A stretch of DNA of 7,445 nucleotides. Origin: Planctomycetota bacterium (lineage in GTDB: Bacteria > Planctomycetota > Planctomycetia > Pirellulales > UBA7805). The position numbers were made by a program, and so were the translations under genes. The stretch is from contig JABABY010000094.1 of assembly GCA_014237955.1 (NCBI GenBank), forward strand, positions 1 through 7,445. Direction: 5' to 3'. This document shows positions 5,765 through 7,445 of this stretch, piece by piece; position 1 is the first letter of the stretch, and every line of letters begins with the position of its first letter. Below the pieces are notes generated by a model. It worked only from the letters and a program-made list of their open reading frames with translations. It made no database searches and was not told where the DNA came from.

Positions 5765-6406
5765 GTGTTTCACGACCAGCAAACAATAAAACTTTTTCCT
5801 TGTCCGGTATGGCTCTTTGACATTAATTCGGACAGTGTGGAAATAGTTAATCGGAACACGATGGCCACGATTGAAAAGATGCGTCCATCGGAGAAAGAAG
5901 GACAGCCCAGACAGCAGTGGCAATCCCCAAATGATTTGCATACGTTTCCGGAGTTTGAGGAACTGAACAATATCATCAAAAGTACGGCTAGTGACGTTTT
6001 GAAGCAGCAAGGCATCGAAACGGACGCCTTTCTGATCACCGGTTGCTGGATCAATATTCGTCCGCCTGCCCACGATCATCCAGCACACACACATCCAAAC
6101 AACTATCTCAGTGGCTGTTATTACGTTAATACTCCCGAAGGTGGCGATTGCATCGTTTTCCGCGACCCCAAGATGGAAACAAATATTATTGCACCACCGC
6201 TCACCCGAGAGGATCAAGAAAATTCGCGGACCATTATGGTACCCGTACGATCTGGCATGGTCGTGCTTTTCCCTTCGTGGCTACCGCACCTTGTACCACC
6301 GAATCAGGGCAATATTGAGCGAGTAAGTATCGCCTTTAACATCATGTTCTCATCGTACGGCGAGACAATCAGCAAGCCCTTATGGACATTTGATAACAAT
6401 CCATAG
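5765..6406 (+). CDS. Putative 2OG-Fe(II) oxygenase (TIGR02466 / PF13759-like)
   Basis: This 213-aa protein resembles the small putative 2-oxoglutarate/Fe(II)-dependent oxygenases, a cytoplasmic family thought to hydroxylate an unidentified substrate using O2 and 2-oxoglutarate. The jelly-roll core shows CWINIRP (94-100), HTHPNNYLSGCYYV (108-121), FRDP (132-135), the turn GMVVLFPSWLPH (164-175) and RVSIAFN (186-192). H108/H110 and H175 are the likely iron-ligand histidines, and R186 is the probable 2-oxoglutarate-carboxylate contact. The N-terminal LFPCPVWLFD (10-19) is also typical. Length is normal for the family. It follows the sulfotransferase by 224 bp and probably has its own promoter. 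In my recollection this family often sits near, or is fused to, TPR proteins, which fits the neighbour; that is not checked here. Confidence 0.87.
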   Translation: MFHDQQTIKLFPCPVWLFDINSDSVEIVNRNTMATIEKMRPSEKEGQPRQQWQSPNDLHTFPEFEELNNIIKSTASDVLKQQGIETDAFLITGCWINIRPPAHDHPAHTHPNNYLSGCYYVNTPEGGDCIVFRDPKMETNIIAPPLTREDQENSRTIMVPVRSGMVVLFPSWLPHLVPPNQGNIERVSIAFNIMFSSYGETISKPLWTFDNNP

Positions 6407-6490
6407 TCGCGCTGATAACCAACACAACGGTTCCGGACATCGGTTTTCACAAAGAATCAAGCAACAAAGAATTAAGCCTCTCAAAAAATC

Positions 6491-7156
6491 ATGTGTACGC
6501 TCTGCTCCATTAACCGATTGGCTTTACTCGTGGTCATTGTGTTGTCGATCCCTGCTTGTAATCAAGCAAGCGACACACCAAAATCTGAGCCGCAAGTATC
6601 TAGCAAAGAGCCTGCCAAACTGCCCATCCTTTACACGCTTCCTCCGTTTACCCTTACGGATCAGACGGGCCAGAAATTTAGTAGTGAACAACTCATCGGA
6701 AAGCCCTGGATTGCAAATTTTATCTTTACGCGATGTCCGTCAACTTGCCCGATTCAAACGGCCAATTTAGAAAGACTCCAGAGGCGACTCAAGAAACTTG
6801 ACGGATGGGACAACGTTCAATTAGTGAGTTTTACGGTAGATCCTACTTTCGACACGCCGGCGGTACTGGCAGAATACGCCCGGCGAGCAAACGCAGACCC
6901 AAAACACTGGCATTTTCTGACAGGTTCGCGCGAGGATATCTGGTCACTTTGTAGAAAGGGCTTCAAGCTCGCTATCGATGATGCACCACCGGAGGCACCA
7001 AGCCTGATCATGCACAGTCCCATGTTCGTTCTCATCGATAGCCAAGGACGTGTCCGCGGCTTCTTTGATGGGACTAAAAAACAGGAAGTCGCCGAAGCGT
7101 ATGCCAATCTGCAACAGTTACTCAAAGAGGACCAGACCAGCAAGCCCTCTTCCTGA
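6491..7156 (+). CDS. SCO1/SenC/PrrC-family copper chaperone lipoprotein
   Basis: SCO proteins deliver copper to, or keep reduced, the CuA site of cytochrome c oxidase on the outer face of the cytoplasmic membrane. This 221-aa protein has a short signal with Arg9, a hydrophobic core (10-19) and a lipobox IPAC, giving lipid-modified Cys23. A Ser/Pro/Lys-rich linker (24-45) leads to a thioredoxin-like domain starting PPFTLTDQTG. The copper ligands are all present: Cys82 and Cys86 in RCPSTCP, and His175 in IMHSPMFVLID. SFTVDP (113-118) is also typical. The ATG at 6491 is kept because it gives a proper signal peptide, although no clear Shine-Dalgarno precedes it. It lies 84 bp after the oxygenase on the same strand. 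No oxidase subunit is visible in the window; one may lie downstream. Confidence 0.94.
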   Translation: MCTLCSINRLALLVVIVLSIPACNQASDTPKSEPQVSSKEPAKLPILYTLPPFTLTDQTGQKFSSEQLIGKPWIANFIFTRCPSTCPIQTANLERLQRRLKKLDGWDNVQLVSFTVDPTFDTPAVLAEYARRANADPKHWHFLTGSREDIWSLCRKGFKLAIDDAPPEAPSLIMHSPMFVLIDSQGRVRGFFDGTKKQEVAEAYANLQQLLKEDQTSKPSS

Positions 7157-7319
7157 TTGTGACCTTGGAATCGTTTTTTTGGGAGTCGCCTCCACCTGTA
7201 CTCTCTTTTGTCCGTGTCAGGGTCCTGCTGGAGGAATCCGAATCGGAGAATAGCAATCTGGCGATAGGCGGTCCGGGTGAGTAGAATGGACGCTCCTGTG
7301 CTAGTTTTCCCTTAAGTAC

Positions 7320-7323
7320 GAGG
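7320..7323 (+). promoter_or_regulatory. Shine-Dalgarno of the truncated downstream gene
   Basis: GAGG lies 5 nt before the ATG at 7329 and supports that start. Confidence 0.5.
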
Positions 7324-7328
7324 TCATT

Positions 7329-7445
7329 ATGGAACGCAAACCGGATGCTGTTGGACTACTTCTTATCGTTGTTATTGTGGCGGCGGCAATCTTTGTCTGG
7401 TCCTACGGCAGGGGAGGCGGTCAGAGTGGGATTGCAACACTTCGA
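7329..7445 (+). CDS. N-terminus of an unidentified membrane-anchored protein, cut by the window edge
   Basis: 39 codons are visible from ATG 7329 to the edge with no stop. The product starts MERKPDAVG and has one strongly hydrophobic stretch at about 8-25 (VGLLLIVVIVAAAIFVW), then a glycine-rich turn (GRGGGQSG). The pattern is a single N-terminal membrane anchor or an uncleaved signal with Arg/Lys inside. Too little is present to name a family. Its position 172 bp after the SCO gene on the same strand allows a role in respiratory assembly, but this is only context. Confidence 0.6.
   Translation, partial: MERKPDAVGLLLIVVIVAAAIFVWSYGRGGGQSGIATLR

Noticed and set aside
5744..6217. 157-codon minus-strand ORF
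   Set aside because: It is antisense to the 2OG oxygenase, whose motifs cover the whole stretch and whose start has a strong ribosome site.
6445..6475. TTCACA-like -35 box before the SCO gene
   Set aside because: The -35 resembles the consensus, but no -10 better than three of six matches lies at 16-18 bp.
7174..7180. T7 run after the SCO gene as a rho-independent terminator
   Set aside because: The sequence just before it can form only a GATT/AATC pairing of 4 bp, too weak for a terminator stem.

Overview
The window reads as ordinary chromosomal DNA of a free-living, respiring bacterium. The gene set is a fused E1 alpha/beta 2-oxoacid dehydrogenase, an HTTM membrane protein with a 'LFAP...DGW' C-terminal domain, a TPR-sulfotransferase, a small 2OG-Fe(II) oxygenase and a lipoprotein-type SCO protein. 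With moderate GC and loosely packed genes, this best fits a planctomycete of the Pirellulaceae type. That assignment rests on family resemblance only (about 0.5 confidence); marine proteobacteria also carry several of these families.

Layout. Positions 1-1460 (minus strand) hold the N-terminal 486 residues of the E1 gene, which runs off the left edge. Its frame has no stop codon inside the window. A 385-bp divergent spacer (1461-1845) follows. It contains overlapping inverted repeats, a 7-bp direct repeat and a possible 56-codon cysteine-rich minus-strand ORF. Everything to the right is on the plus strand: HTTM protein (1846-3462), nine-repeat TPR-sulfotransferase (3534-5540), a 224-bp spacer with a good sigma70-like promoter and an overlapping 7-bp inverted repeat, 2OG-Fe(II) oxygenase (5765-6406, GTG start), SCO1/SenC/PrrC-type lipoprotein (6491-7156), and the first 39 codons of a membrane-anchored protein (7329 to the edge).

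How they may work together. The E1 enzyme belongs to central carbon or branched-chain amino-acid metabolism, and the SCO protein to cytochrome oxidase copper-site assembly. The most suggestive part is the middle trio. HTTM is the fold of vitamin K-dependent gamma-glutamyl carboxylase, and this copy appears to keep a lysine aligned with the human catalytic base. The TPR-sulfotransferase has intact PAPS-binding motifs, and the 2OG oxygenase is a probable hydroxylase. All three belong to superfamilies that modify proteins or small molecules, so a joint modification locus is possible. This is an inference: no substrate gene is recognisable in the window. No RNA genes, CRISPR arrays, insertion sequences or convincing rho-independent terminators were seen.
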